Shown: one piece after another, positions 54,111 to 63,578 of the stretch
Position numbering within the stretch: position 1 is the first letter of the stretch
Layout of the letters: each line of letters begins with the position of its first letter
From: Methylorubrum salsuginis
Lineage (GTDB): Bacteria > Pseudomonadota > Alphaproteobacteria > Rhizobiales > Beijerinckiaceae
Direction of reading: 5' to 3'
DNA length: 64,000 nt
Assembly (NCBI RefSeq): GCF_900114375.1
Contig: NZ_FOSV01000002.1
Span: 310,001-374,000, forward strand
Made by a program: the position numbers and the translations under genes
Notes under the pieces: generated by a model
What the model was told of the DNA's origin: nothing
What the model saw: the letters and a program-made list of their open reading frames with translations, nothing else
Databases searched by the model: none

Positions 54111-56093
54111 ATGAAGAAGAACAAGGTCATCACGGCGGAAGAGGCGATCGCGCTGATCCGCGAGAACGACGTCGTGACCACCACGGGCTTCGTCCAGAGC
54201 TGCATCCCGGAGGCCCTGCACGCCGCGCTGGAGAAGCGCTTCGTCGAGACCGGAAGCCCCCGCGGTCTCACCCTGATCATGACCGCGGGCGCGGGCGATT
54301 CGAAGGGGCTCGGCACCGGGCGCCTGCACCATGACGGCCTGCTGTCGCGGGTCATCGCCGCCAATTTCGGGCGCATGCCCAAGGTCGCGCAGGCTGCGCA
54401 GGCCAACCGGATCCGCGGCTACAACCTGCCCCAGGGCGTGATCTCGCAGCTCTACCGCGCCTGCGCCGCCGGCCAGCCGGGTCTGTTCTCGAAGGTCGGC
54501 CTGAAGACCTATGTCGATCCGCGCCACGGCGGCGCCAAGGTCAACGAACTGACCACGGAGGACATCGTCAAGCTCGTCGAGGTCGATGGCGAGGAGTGGC
54601 TGTTCTACACCGCCACCAAGATCGACGTGGCCTTCATCCGCGCCACCTCGTCCGACCCGTCGGGCAACCTTTCCTTCGAGAAGGAGGCCCTGACCCTCGA
54701 CTGCCTCGCCCAGGCGATGGCGGCGCGCAACAACGGCGGCATCGTCATCGCCCAGGTCGAGCGCATCGTCGATGACGGCTTCCTGCTGCCGAAGGACGTC
54801 CGCGTACCGGGCATCCTCGTCGATTGCGTGGTGCTGGCCGAGCCCGAGATGCACCGCATGAACTACGGCGTGATGCACGATCCCGCGCTCGCCGGGCAGA
54901 TCCGCGTGCCGGTGACGGGTATCAAGCGGATGGCGCTCAACGAGCGCAAGATCATCGCGCGCCGCGCCGCCTTCGAGCTGCCGCCGAACGGCGTGGTCAA
55001 TCTCGGCGTCGGCGCGCCGGAGGGCATCTCGTCGGTCGCCAACGAGGAGAAGATCACCCCCTACATCACGCTGACGACGGAGGCCGGTGCCGTCGGCGGC
55101 GTGCTGGCCTCGGGCTCGAGCTTCGGCGCGGCGACCAATGCCGACTGCATCATCGACCAGAACCAGATGTTCGACTTCTACGACGGCGGCGGCCTCGACA
55201 TGACCTGTCTCGGCATGGCCGAGTGCGACGAGGCCGGCAACGTCAACACCTCGAAGTTCGGCGGCAAGCTCAACGGCTGCGGCGGCTTCATCAACATCTC
55301 GCAGAACGCCCGCTCGGTCGTCTTCGCCGGCACCTTCACGGCGGGCGGCCTGGAGATCGCCGTGCAGGACGGTCAGGTGAAGATCGTCCAGGAGGGGCGG
55401 GCCCGCAAATTCGTCACCGCGGTCCAGCAGAACACCTTCTCGGGGCCCTACGCGGTCGAGCGCTCGCAGCCGGTGATCTACGTGACCGAGCGCTGCGTGT
55501 TCCAGCTGACCCGCGAGGGCCTGGAGCTGATCGAGGTGGCGCCGGGCATCGACATCGAGCGCGACATCCTCGCTCACATGGATTTCAAGCCGGTGGTGCG
55601 CAATCCGGTGCCGATGGATGCCCGCATCTTCCGCGAGGAGCCGATGGAGCTGATCTCCGATCTGCTCAACCTCGATCTGAAGTCCCGCGTCAGCTACGAT
55701 GGCGAGCGCAACATCCTCTTCATCAACCTCGAAGGCTGGTATTGCCGGGTGAAGAGCGACATGGACGAGCTGCGCATGACCATCGTCGAGGCGTGCCGCA
55801 AGGCCGGCCAGCGCGTCAACGCGGTGATCAACCACGACGGCTTCCGTCTCAACGAGAACCTCTACGACGATTACGCCGGGATGGTGCAGTATCTCCAGGC
55901 GAACTACTACGCGACCACGACCCGCTACGCGACCAGCGCCTTCCTGCGTCTCAAGATGGAGGAGGCCCTGACCAAGCGCGGCGTCGCCCCCCACGTCTTC
56001 GAGCGCAAGGAGGAGGCCCAGGCCTTCGTCGGCACCACCGAGGACAAGCGCGCCCGCAAGAAGATCTCGCCGGCGGTGGCTTCGGCGGCGTGA
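54111..56093 (+). CDS. acyl-CoA:carboxylate CoA-transferase (YdiF/propionate CoA-transferase-like)
   Basis: 660-residue class I CoA-transferase with the alpha and beta parts fused. N-terminal Glu/Ser-Gln loops: TTGFVQSCIPEALHAALEKR near 22-41 and MTAGAGDSKGLG near 61-72. The catalytic Glu is in ITLTTEAGAVGGVLASGSSF (E-x-G...GG-P/L type). NLGVGAPEGISSVANEEK is the family's NLGIGxP loop. The last 150 residues (LKSRVSYDGERNILFINLEG onward) are an extension beyond the usual about 520-residue enzyme, seen in a subset of long homologues. It probably exchanges CoA between acetyl/short acyl and 3-keto or other acids. Chain preference cannot be read. ATG 54111 was chosen because the upstream frame contains the operator and hairpin. 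Confidence 0.88.
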   Translation: MKKNKVITAEEAIALIRENDVVTTTGFVQSCIPEALHAALEKRFVETGSPRGLTLIMTAGAGDSKGLGTGRLHHDGLLSRVIAANFGRMPKVAQAAQANRIRGYNLPQGVISQLYRACAAGQPGLFSKVGLKTYVDPRHGGAKVNELTTEDIVKLVEVDGEEWLFYTATKIDVAFIRATSSDPSGNLSFEKEALTLDCLAQAMAARNNGGIVIAQVERIVDDGFLLPKDVRVPGILVDCVVLAEPEMHRMNYGVMHDPALAGQIRVPVTGIKRMALNERKIIARRAAFELPPNGVVNLGVGAPEGISSVANEEKITPYITLTTEAGAVGGVLASGSSFGAATNADCIIDQNQMFDFYDGGGLDMTCLGMAECDEAGNVNTSKFGGKLNGCGGFINISQNARSVVFAGTFTAGGLEIAVQDGQVKIVQEGRARKFVTAVQQNTFSGPYAVERSQPVIYVTERCVFQLTREGLELIEVAPGIDIERDILAHMDFKPVVRNPVPMDARIFREEPMELISDLLNLDLKSRVSYDGERNILFINLEGWYCRVKSDMDELRMTIVEACRKAGQRVNAVINHDGFRLNENLYDDYAGMVQYLQANYYATTTRYATSAFLRLKMEEALTKRGVAPHVFERKEEAQAFVGTTEDKRARKKISPAVASAA

Positions 56094-56121
56094 GCGCACG
56101 CTGCTTCATGGCAGCATTGAG

Positions 56122-56157
56122 CGGGCCGCCGCCACGGTTTTGGCAAGCGGCGGCCCG
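56122..56157 (+). terminator. GC hairpin after CoA-transferase gene
   Basis: CGGGCCGCCGC and GCGGCGGCCCG form an 11-base stem with a 14-base loop containing TTTT, 28 bases after the stop. It is followed by ACAATATACTG. Good terminator candidate just before the insertion sequence. Confidence 0.65.
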
Positions 56158-56228
56158 ACAATATACTGTCGCTTGATGTTGCCGAAATTAACGCCGGGAC
56201 GGCGATCGGTATCGAAATGCGCGGTCTA

Positions 56229-57067
56229 GGTCGCAGACTCATTAAGCTCGGAGCCAGACGCGGACAGCTGCGAGCTTGACGCTGGCGAGGAAGTTTTCCG
56301 GATCCTTGTCGTATCGGGTCGCGACCGCGCGGAAGTGCTTGATCTTGCTGAAGAACCGCTCGACCAGATTGCGGTACTTGTACAGGAAGGCGCTGAAGGC
56401 GAGCACGTTCTTGCGGTTGGGCATCGGCTTCACGTTGGCCCACGCTCCCTGCTCGGCCAAGCGCTCGCGCCGCGCATCACTGTCGTAGGCGCGATCACCC
56501 AGAAGGGTCTGCCCTGGGCCGAGATCGCCGAGCATGTCGTCGGCCGCCCGACCGTCATGCGCTTGGCCTTCGGTGATCTTGAGCGCGATGGGCCGGCCCT
56601 CGGCATCCACCAGCGCGTGGATCTTGCTCGTCAGGCCGCCGCGCGAGCGACCTATGCCACGGGATCGGTCGTCTTTTTTTTAGCGCAGCCCGCGTGCTGA
56701 TGCACCCGCACGCTGGTGGCGTCGATCATCTGCAGGTCGCCCTCGTAAGTCTCTGACACGGCTTTCAGAAGTCGATCCCAGACCCCGCGCTTGCGCCAAC
56801 GCCGGAAACGGTTGCCGCACGTCGTGTGCGGGCCGTAGCGCGCCGGGATGTCGGCCCAGGGCGCGCCCGTGCGCAGCCGCCAGAAGATCCCGTTCAGCAC
56901 CCGCCGGTCGTCCGCCCGCTCCTTGCCGCGAACGTCCGTCGGAAGAACCGGCTCGATCGCCGCCCACTCCGCATCCGTCAGGTCAAACCGCGCCATTCGT
57001 GATCCTCCAGTCCTGAAGGACCAACGACACAGCCGCTCAACCGTGCCGCCGTTATGAGTTCACGACC
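56229..57067 (-). mobile_element. IS5-family (IS427-type) insertion sequence, 839 bases
   Basis: Ends: left GGTCGCAGACTCATTAAG; right, read inward on the minus strand, GGTCGTGAACTCATAACG. These are imperfect terminal inverted repeats of about 18 bases. A TA dinucleotide flanks both sides (56227-56228 and 57068-57069), the 2-base target duplication of this group. It carries one transposase read by frameshift. The IS lies immediately after the CoA-transferase terminator, and its right end coincides with the stop codon of the next minus-strand gene. Confidence 0.88.
56242..56996 (-). CDS. IS5/IS427-type transposase, expressed by -1 frameshift
   Basis: DDE transposase in two overlapping frames. 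Frame A runs from ATG 56996 to 56652, 114 residues (MARFDLTDAEWAAIEPVL, IDATSVRVHQHAGCAKKK). The second frame continues to 56242 with LLGDRAYDSDARRERL and YKYRNLVERFFSKIKHFRAV. A run of eight A residues on the minus strand (56674-56681) lies where the frames meet. A -1 slip fuses GCAKK to KDDRSRGIGRSRGG, giving about 250 residues with intact catalytic Asp (IDATSV), Asp (GDRAYDSD) and Glu (NLVERFF). I annotate it as one programmed-frameshift gene rather than a pseudogene. Confidence 0.82.
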
Positions 57068-59148
57068 TAATCTCGCAACTCATCCAGCACGGCTGCTTCA
57101 AAGTTGATTGCTGGGTCTAGTATAGTGCAGAAGGCCGCGCGGTAGGCTGCTGCATCGTAATTCCACTCTGGCTTGCGGCCAAAAGCGTCGGCCTCGCGGC
57201 GCACCGTTTCGGCGACGTCAGCCGGCGTCATGAGCTTTTCCATCGCTTCGCGCAGCCCGTCGAGGTCGTATGGATGTGCGCCACCCCAGAAGCGGTTGAG
57301 CACAGCATAGATTCCGAATCGTACGGTCTCGGCATCATGCCAGCCTTGCCGGTTGAAATAGGCCGGCAGCACCGTGCCCCAGCAATAGCCTTCGTGTTCG
57401 CCGTCGCGTTTCTCCAGATACACGCGGACGATATCGAGTGCGTCGGAATCCAAGACCGCCAGCGCGTGCAGTGCGGAGCCGAGGGCGCCGATCCCCTCGT
57501 CCGGGTCTTCCCAGGGTTGTACGTCCTCGCCACCGTCGCCCATTGCTTCGAGGTAGGCGTTCAACAAGGCTCGAAGTTCGGGCACCACGGGGACGTTGCG
57601 CTCGACGAGGCCGGCGAAGAATGACGCTTCGTCCATGGTCGATTTGCCGACCCTATAAGTAAAATTAAGCCGTCCTGTGCTCGCGATGACCATGTCGTTG
57701 AAGCCGTTGCGTAGCAACTTTGTTTGCTTTTGCAACGCAGCGGCGCAGCTTTCCGGCGTCCAGTCTGACATCGTAAAGCGCTTGCGCGTCTGTCGGCGCG
57801 CGAAAGCCGCGAAGGCTTTCTCATGGTGGTGCATCGGAGTATCCGGTGCCAAGGGCTCAATCGAGACCGGGCCCGCGATGTCGTCAAATTGCCCGGGATC
57901 GAAGCGGTAGATTTTGAGTACCGGCAGATGTCCGCTGAAGGTGAACCGATGCACAGAAATGGACCCATCACTCAAGTGTGTCACATTCGGACCATGACGG
58001 TGACTTGGCTCTCCTGCGAGCCGGATCAGCGGGCCGAGCCGGCCGTTACGATCCAGGCTTCTTAGGCAATCGTCCGCGAATGATATCCAGATCGTTCCAT
58101 CGCTTGGACTTTCTGTGATCTGGGTGATGAAGGCGTGTGCGGCCAGTGACCAACTTGCGTCATCCTGCAAGCTCAGGACCGACGGCAAAGTGTCGAGCAT
58201 CCGCAGGGCTCGGTTGCGTGCGGAGGTTGCCTCTGAATCGTAGAAGTTTCCTACTTCCAGTCCACGCTTCCAATTTGAAGCAGGCTCCGACCGCACTACG
58301 ACCGTTATTGGAGAGGCGTTGACATCGGCAAGAGACCAAAGATGCACGGAAAGCCCATAGCAGGGCTCGCCGGTATTCGAGTCTTCGGTTGAGGCTGTGT
58401 GAGGCTGTAGGATTCCTTCGCGTCTCGCGTTCGGAGGCGACGGTGCGAACGCGCGATAGATTGCGGTTTGCCTGCTGTCGACAAAGGCAAGATCTGCTTG
58501 GGGGTCGATCCGGCTCAGAGGACTCGTGCTGTTGGCGTCGAGAAGGACGCGGGCATGAACCTGATCGGATCGGATATCGATGGTCAGCGCCTGCTGAATG
58601 TCTCCAGGCGCATCGGATCGGCGACGAGGCACCAATCCTTTCACAAGTATGATTTCGCCGTCTTTGATCTCCCCGAACTGATGGGCGTATTGGATATTGA
58701 TATGTTTCCATCCTTGCTGCTGCGCATCGCTGAAGCCGCCTTCCCAGTCGCCGTAGGAGGCGGCTCGGCCTGCATGTGCGTCGATCTTATAGCATTCGTA
58801 ATGCTTAAGGATCGTAAAATAATGGAGATCAATGATTGTAATGCCTTTGCCCGCTATGAACAGTCGATTCCTGTTGCGCGAGAGCAAATGGTGCATTCGT
58901 AAGACGCCGGGAAACTCTGCACGCCGTGTAAAGCGCTTCAAGCGTAGGTCGTAGACGCCCAGAAGGAGCACATCTTGTGGATCATTATGATGCTCGCGGC
59001 CGACGAAAAGCACCGTGTCGGCGTCGAGAATTTCAGCCCGGCAAAGACAGCCTTTGGGGAATGGAATGACGAAAATGGGCTTTGCGCCCGTGCCCTGCTC
59101 GATCGCCACGCCATCCGGGTCTGTATACTGTTCGATTCTGACTGCCAT
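57067..59148 (-). CDS. unrecognised large protein, lower GC than neighbours
   Basis: 693 residues with no family that I can name. The N-terminal two-thirds is beta-rich with recurring strand-turn units (ILDADTVLFVGREHHN, LFIAGKGITIIDLHYF, GTIWISFADDCLRSLDRNGR), suggesting a beta-propeller or WD-like fold. A helical C-terminal region from about residue 460 contains WGTVLPAYFNRQGWHDAETV and RFGIYAVLNRFWGGAHPYDL. There is no signal peptide or TM helix. Codon use is visibly more A/T-rich than surrounding genes, implying recent acquisition. ATG 59148 has GGAA upstream; TTG 59169 is an alternative. An IS sits exactly at its 3' end, but the TAG stop is retained, so the gene is intact. Confidence 0.65.
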   Translation of the reverse strand: MAVRIEQYTDPDGVAIEQGTGAKPIFVIPFPKGCLCRAEILDADTVLFVGREHHNDPQDVLLLGVYDLRLKRFTRRAEFPGVLRMHHLLSRNRNRLFIAGKGITIIDLHYFTILKHYECYKIDAHAGRAASYGDWEGGFSDAQQQGWKHINIQYAHQFGEIKDGEIILVKGLVPRRRSDAPGDIQQALTIDIRSDQVHARVLLDANSTSPLSRIDPQADLAFVDSRQTAIYRAFAPSPPNARREGILQPHTASTEDSNTGEPCYGLSVHLWSLADVNASPITVVVRSEPASNWKRGLEVGNFYDSEATSARNRALRMLDTLPSVLSLQDDASWSLAAHAFITQITESPSDGTIWISFADDCLRSLDRNGRLGPLIRLAGEPSHRHGPNVTHLSDGSISVHRFTFSGHLPVLKIYRFDPGQFDDIAGPVSIEPLAPDTPMHHHEKAFAAFARRQTRKRFTMSDWTPESCAAALQKQTKLLRNGFNDMVIASTGRLNFTYRVGKSTMDEASFFAGLVERNVPVVPELRALLNAYLEAMGDGGEDVQPWEDPDEGIGALGSALHALAVLDSDALDIVRVYLEKRDGEHEGYCWGTVLPAYFNRQGWHDAETVRFGIYAVLNRFWGGAHPYDLDGLREAMEKLMTPADVAETVRREADAFGRKPEWNYDAAAYRAAFCTILDPAINFEAAVLDELRD

Positions 59149-59687
59149 ACGATTCCAATGCCCGTTCAAAGTGTATATCTTTATTGGTCCTGGCCATGGG
59201 AGTTCATGCCTATGGCGGATTGATCATGTCTCAAATGCAACGACTCTTAAGCGGCTTCTGGCGCGATCAATGGGGGCATGCAGGTGCCTCTATATCAATT
59301 TATGCTATATAATGAGCGGAATGGAAATGCAACGACATTCGATCGCGGGCTTTATCTCGAAAAATCGGTCTGTGGAGCTGTAATATCTCGATATTATAAC
59401 AGATTGGAGTCGAAAAGTCTCTCGGGCGGAACGTAGGTTTGAGAGAGGCGTCCGTCATCTTGCGGTGATGGCCGATCCCTCGGTCCGTTCGATCGTCGCA
59501 AGGCGTCTTCCTTCCCCGGTGACACGGACGAAAGCCCGCCTCCGCCTTGCGCGATCCGCCGCTCTCTGCTAACGCCCCGGCCCATTCCACACGCGGAGTG
59601 GCCTCATGCCTGAATGAGGCGTCCCCGGTGGCCGGCACTCAGCCGGCTGCACCCTCCGCGGCGGTATAACCGGAGAGCACAAAGACC
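59149..59687. other. 539-base intergenic region upstream of rpsB
   Basis: The left part (59149-59410) is AT-rich and includes the 16-base palindrome TAATATC TC GATATTA (59381-59396), a possible operator for the divergent minus-strand gene. The right part is GC-rich and should hold the rpsB promoter and leader. TTGCGC followed 17 bases later by TAACGC (about 59547-59575) is only a weak promoter match. No gene is seen. Confidence 0.5.
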
Positions 59688-60758
59688 ATGGCCGTCGATT
59701 TCTCTATGCGCCAGCTCCTCGAGGCCGGCGCCCATTTCGGGCATCAGTCGCATCGCTGGAACCCGAAGATGCAGCCCTACATCTTCGGTACCCGCAACAA
59801 CATCCACATCATCGATCTCGCCCAGACCGTGCCGGCGCTCCACGCCGCGCTGCAGGCGGTGAGCGACACGGTCGCCCGCGGCGGTCGCGTGCTGTTCGTC
59901 GGCACCAAGCGCCAGGCGGCCGATTCGATCGCCGAGGCCGCCAAGCGCTCGGCCCAGTACTACGTCAACTCCCGTTGGCTCGGCGGCATGCTGACCAACT
60001 GGAAGACCATCTCCGGCTCGATCCAGCGCCTGCGCAAGGTCGACGAGACGCTCGAGGGCGGGGCCGTCGGCCTCACCAAGAAGGAGCGCCTCATGCTGAC
60101 CCGTGAGAAGGACAAGCTCGAGAAGGCGCTCGGCGGCATCAAGGACATGGGCGGCGTGCCGGACCTCCTGTTCGTGATCGACACCAACAAGGAGCAGCTC
60201 GCGATCAAGGAGGCCCAGCGCCTCGGCATCCCGGTCGCCGCCATCGTCGACACGAACTGCAACCCGGACGGCATCTCCTACATCGTCCCGGCCAACGACG
60301 ACGCCGGCCGCGCCATCGCGCTCTACTGCGACCTGATCGCCCGCGCGGCGATCGAGGGCATCGGCCGCGGCCAGGGTGCGCTCGGCATCGATGTCGGCGC
60401 CTCCGAGGAGCCGACCGCCGAGGAGCTTCCCACGGCCAACGACGACGATGCCGCGGTCTCCGTCGCCTCCGACGCCATCGCCCCGGCCGACGTCGCGGCG
60501 CTCGCCGAGTCGACCGAGCATTTCGAGCAGCTCGCCGCCCCGCGCGGCGCGCCCGACGACCTGACCAAGCTCAACGGCGTCGGCCCGCAGCTGGTGCAGA
60601 AGCTCAACGACGCCGGCGTGTGGCACTACTGGCAGATCGCCGCCATGCAGCCCGAGGACGTGGCCAAGCTCGACGCCGACCTGAAGCTGAACGGCCGCAT
60701 CGAGCGCGACGGCTGGATTGCTCAGTCCCGCGGCTTCGTCGAGGCCGCCGCGGCCTGA
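59688..60758 (+). CDS. rpsB: 30S ribosomal protein S2 with C-terminal helix-hairpin-helix extension
   Basis: Small-subunit ribosomal protein, needed for S1 binding and translation initiation. 356 residues against about 240 in E. coli. Residues 1-230 are the S2 core ([40 protein letters not shown] and [20 protein letters not shown]). The extension (about 235-356) contains an acidic linker ([17 protein letters not shown]) and a helix-hairpin-helix-like end ([20 protein letters not shown] then [17 protein letters not shown]). Such tails are common in Rhizobiales and Methylobacterium. It precedes tsf by 118 bases that contain two hairpins. Confidence 0.97.
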   Translation: MAVDFSMRQLLEAGAHFGHQSHRWNPKMQPYIFGTRNNIHIIDLAQTVPALHAALQAVSDTVARGGRVLFVGTKRQAADSIAEAAKRSAQYYVNSRWLGGMLTNWKTISGSIQRLRKVDETLEGGAVGLTKKERLMLTREKDKLEKALGGIKDMGGVPDLLFVIDTNKEQLAIKEAQRLGIPVAAIVDTNCNPDGISYIVPANDDAGRAIALYCDLIARAAIEGIGRGQGALGIDVGASEEPTAEELPTANDDDAAVSVASDAIAPADVAALAESTEHFEQLAAPRGAPDDLTKLNGVGPQLVQKLNDAGVWHYWQIAAMQPEDVAKLDADLKLNGRIERDGWIAQSRGFVEAAAA

Positions 60759-60772
60759 ACCGCCCATATGTT

Positions 60773-60846
60773 CGCCGCCGGGACCTTCTCGGCGGCGGCA
60801 CTGTCATAAACCTGCAAAGCCCGGTGCTTTCAACGAGCGCCGGGCT
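60773..60846 (+). promoter_or_regulatory. two hairpins in the rpsB-tsf spacer
   Basis: First stem: CGCCGCCG (60773-60780) with CGGCGGCG (60790-60797). Second: AGCCCGGTGC (60818-60827) with GCGCCGGGCT (60837-60846), with one G:U pair. They may attenuate tsf relative to rpsB, or work as processing signals; neither has a U-tract. Confidence 0.45.
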
Positions 60847-60876
60847 CACTCGCTTCCAGACCTTGAGAGGATCGCC

Positions 60877-61797
60877 ATGGCCAACATCACCGCCGCACTC
60901 GTGAAGGAGCTTCGCGAAAAGACCGGCGCCGGCATGATGGATTGCAAGGGCGCGCTCAACGAGACGAACGGCGACCTCGAGGCGGCGGTCGATTGGCTGC
61001 GTAAGAAGGGTCTCGCCAAGGCGGCCAAGAAGGCCGGTCGCGTCGCCGCCGAAGGCCTCGTGGCCGTCGAGTCCGCCGGCCGCCACGCCGCCATCGTCGA
61101 GGTGAACTCCGAGACCGACTTCGTCGCCCGCAACGACGGCTTCCAGTCCTTCGCCCGCGAGGCCGCCAAGCTCACGCTCAACACCGACGGCACCCTGGAG
61201 GGCCTCGAGGCCGCGACCTTCCCCGGCTCGTCCGCGACCGTGAAGGACACGCTCTCGAACCTCATCGCCACCATCGGCGAGAACATGACGCTCCGTCGCG
61301 TCGCCAAGCTGGAAGTGGCCAAGGGCGTAATCGCCTCCTACGTCCACGGCCAGATCAGCGAAGGCCTCGGCAAGATCGGCGTGCTCGTCGCGCTCGAGTC
61401 CGAGGGCGACGTCGAGGTGCTCTCCACGCTGGGCCGCCAGATCGCCATGCATATCGCGGCGACCAACCCGGCGGCGCTCGACGCCTCGGGCATCGACCCG
61501 GCCGTGGTCGAGCGCGAGTCGAACATCCTGCGCGAGAAGAACGCCGGCAAGCCGGACCATGTGATGGCCAAGATCGTCGAGAGCGGCCTGAAGAGCTACT
61601 ACAAGGAGGTCACCCTCCTGGAGCAGCCCTTCGTTCACGACGGCTCCAAGACCATCTCCCAGGTGCTCAAGGAAGCTGCGGGCAAGGCCGGCGGCGAGGT
61701 CGCCATCAAGAGCTTCGTCCGCTACGCCCTCGGCGAGGGCATCGAGAAGGAAGAGGGCCCGGACTTCGCGGCGGAAGTCGCGAGCATGTCGCGGTAA
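60877..61797 (+). CDS. tsf: translation elongation factor Ts
   Basis: Guanine-nucleotide exchange factor for EF-Tu, 306 residues. The N-terminal UBA-like segment [20 protein letters not shown] and [20 protein letters not shown] are the EF-Ts signatures. [20 protein letters not shown] (the TDFVA motif contacting EF-Tu) and [20 protein letters not shown] at the C-terminus follow. AGAGGATCG precedes the ATG at 60877. Part of the conserved rpsB-tsf-pyrH-frr-uppS gene order. Confidence 0.97.
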   Translation: MANITAALVKELREKTGAGMMDCKGALNETNGDLEAAVDWLRKKGLAKAAKKAGRVAAEGLVAVESAGRHAAIVEVNSETDFVARNDGFQSFAREAAKLTLNTDGTLEGLEAATFPGSSATVKDTLSNLIATIGENMTLRRVAKLEVAKGVIASYVHGQISEGLGKIGVLVALESEGDVEVLSTLGRQIAMHIAATNPAALDASGIDPAVVERESNILREKNAGKPDHVMAKIVESGLKSYYKEVTLLEQPFVHDGSKTISQVLKEAAGKAGGEVAIKSFVRYALGEGIEKEEGPDFAAEVASMSR

Positions 61798-61812
61798 TTT
61801 TTCTCCCTCGGT

Positions 61813-61845
61813 GCGAGGGCTCCGACCTTGGGTCGAAGCCCTCGC
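61813..61845 (+). terminator. hairpin between tsf and pyrH
   Basis: GCGAGGGCT / AGCCCTCGC make a 9-base stem with a 15-base loop that can form an inner CGA/TCG. It begins 16 bases after the tsf stop. Partial terminator or attenuator. Confidence 0.5.
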
Positions 61846-62010
61846 GTCCGGCGGATGCCTGCTGCCCTGCCGTTGCAGGAGCGACCGGCGAGCCGGTCGG
61901 TTTGAGGTCAAGTCTTGTCAGGGGCGACGGCAGCGATGCCGCCGCCCCTCGACGTTCGGGCCCTCGTCTTGCTAGAAGCCGGCGCCAGCAGCCAAGCCGA
62001 CGAGGATCCG

Positions 62011-62733
62011 ATGCCGGAGACGACGCCCTACCGCCGTGTCCTGGTCAAACTCTCGGGCGAGGCGCTCGCCGCCCCCGACGGGTTCTGGCTGCATCCGCCG
62101 ATGCTGGCGGCTCTGGCCGAGGACATCCGCGAGGCCATCGGCCACGGCATCGAGATCGCCATCGTGGTCGGCGGCGGCAATCTGATCCGGGGCGCGCGCA
62201 TCTCGCAGGCCGGCTGGATCGACCGGGCGACCGGCGATTCGCTCGGCATGATGGCGACCGTGATGAACTCCCTCGCCATCGAGACCGCGCTCAACGCCGC
62301 CGGCGTCCAGGCGCGCACCATGTCGGCGGTGTCGATGCCGACGATCTGCGAGACCTATGCGCGCCAGCCGGCGCTGCACCACCTCGACAAGGGGCAGGTC
62401 GTGGTCCTCGCGGGCGGCACCGGCAACCCGTACTTCACCACCGACACCGCCGCCGTCCTGCGCGCCGCCGAACTGCGCTGCGACGCGGTTCTGAAGGCGA
62501 CGCAGGTCGATGGCGTCTACTCGGCGGATCCGAAGCGCGATCCGGAGGCGATCCGCTACGACACCATCACCCACGACGAGGCCATCGCCCGCGACCTCAA
62601 GGTGATGGACACCGCCGCCTTCGCGCTGGCCCGCGAGAGCAAGCTGACCCTCGTGGTCGGTTCGGTCCACGCGCCGAGTTCGGTCACGGCGATTCTCACC
62701 GGCCGCTCGGTCTCGACCCGCGTTGTGCCGTAG
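62011..62733 (+). CDS. pyrH: UMP kinase
   Basis: Phosphorylates UMP to UDP; hexameric amino-acid-kinase-fold enzyme, 240 residues. [20 protein letters not shown] is the N-terminal nucleotide loop. [40 protein letters not shown] and [20 protein letters not shown] are all PyrH motifs. ATG 62011 is preceded by GAGG, 9 bases away; starts further upstream lack family similarity. Allosteric control by GTP and UTP is known for the family but cannot be read here. Confidence 0.97.
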   Translation: MPETTPYRRVLVKLSGEALAAPDGFWLHPPMLAALAEDIREAIGHGIEIAIVVGGGNLIRGARISQAGWIDRATGDSLGMMATVMNSLAIETALNAAGVQARTMSAVSMPTICETYARQPALHHLDKGQVVVLAGGTGNPYFTTDTAAVLRAAELRCDAVLKATQVDGVYSADPKRDPEAIRYDTITHDEAIARDLKVMDTAAFALARESKLTLVVGSVHAPSSVTAILTGRSVSTRVVP

Positions 62734-62855
62734 GCGAAACCTCCGCCTCCTCTATTTGCGGCCCCGGGGTTTTTCGTTCATGTAGCGCCACCGCGACGGA
62801 GGCCTCGCGCCTTCGCGCCGATCTGCCACCCGAACGCGTCGGGATTTTCAAAGCC

Positions 62856-63419
62856 ATGGCCACACCGGATTTCGATCTCGGCGATATCAAGCGCCGCATG
62901 CAGGGCGCCATCGCCTCGCTCAGCAAGGATCTGGGCTCGCTGCGCACGGGGCGGGCGACGCCGAGCCTGGTCGAGCCGATCAACGTCGAAGCTTACGGAT
63001 CGATGATGCCGATGGCGGGCGTCGCCACCGTCAGCGTGCCCGAGCCGCGCCTGCTCTCGATCTCGGTCTGGGACCGCTCGATGGTCACCGCCGTCGAGAA
63101 GGCGATCCGCGAATCCGACCTCGGCCTCAACCCGATGACCGAGGGCCAGACCATCCGCCTGCGCATCCCCGAGATGAACGAGCAGCGCCGCAAGGAGATG
63201 GTGAAGGTCGCCCACAAATATGCCGAGGAGGCCCGTATCGCCGTGCGCCACGTGCGCCGCGACGGTCTCGACATCCTCAAGAAGCTGGAGAAGGACGGCG
63301 CCATCAGCCAGGACGACGAGAAGCGTCAGGCCGGCGACGTGCAGAAGGCCACCGACGACGCCATCGCGGAAGTCGATCAGGTGCTGGCCGGCAAGGAAAA
63401 GGAAATCATGCAGGTCTGA
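62856..63419 (+). CDS. frr: ribosome recycling factor
   Basis: 187-residue factor that, with EF-G, splits terminated ribosomes. The three-helix bundle is visible: [40 protein letters not shown] (RTGRA/SP signature) and [40 protein letters not shown] is the other long helix. The ATG at 62856 gives [11 protein letters not shown]. It is 122 bases after pyrH in the same operon. Confidence 0.97.
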   Translation: MATPDFDLGDIKRRMQGAIASLSKDLGSLRTGRATPSLVEPINVEAYGSMMPMAGVATVSVPEPRLLSISVWDRSMVTAVEKAIRESDLGLNPMTEGQTIRLRIPEMNEQRRKEMVKVAHKYAEEARIAVRHVRRDGLDILKKLEKDGAISQDDEKRQAGDVQKATDDAIAEVDQVLAGKEKEIMQV

Positions 63420-63448
63420 GAACCTGTCTGATCGTTCGTAAGGGGTTC

Positions 63449-63495
63449 CCAAAGGGCAAGCCCTTTGGCGGGGTCTCGGGGCGCGGAGCCCCGAG
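63449..63495. repeat. paired hairpins between frr and uppS
   Basis: CCAAAGGG CAAG CCCTTTGG (63449-63468) and CTCGGGGC GCGGA GCCCCGAG (63475-63495) are two perfect 8-base stems in tandem. A GGGGCTCCGCCCTGG segment follows. The layout resembles short dispersed GC-rich repeats; the second stem could end frr transcripts. Confidence 0.5.
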
Positions 63496-63578
63496 ATGGC
63501 TTCGCCGACCGGGGCTCCGCCCTGGACCCGCGAAAGGTCTTGGTCCTTTCGAAACCATGACGATACGGGGAGACGCGG

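Noticed and set aside
54066..56099. 677-residue open frame on the minus strand opposite the CoA-transferase
   Set aside because: Shadow of a high-GC gene: Arg/Ala/Asp/His-rich, no domain, and the plus strand encodes an evident CoA-transferase with catalytic motifs.
56242..56996. Transposase as a broken pseudogene
   Set aside because: The frame change occurs at an A8 run typical of programmed frameshifting, and all DDE residues are intact.
59604..60767. 387-residue minus-strand frame opposite rpsB
   Set aside because: Antisense shadow of S2; composition is Gly/Val/Asp-rich without family motifs.
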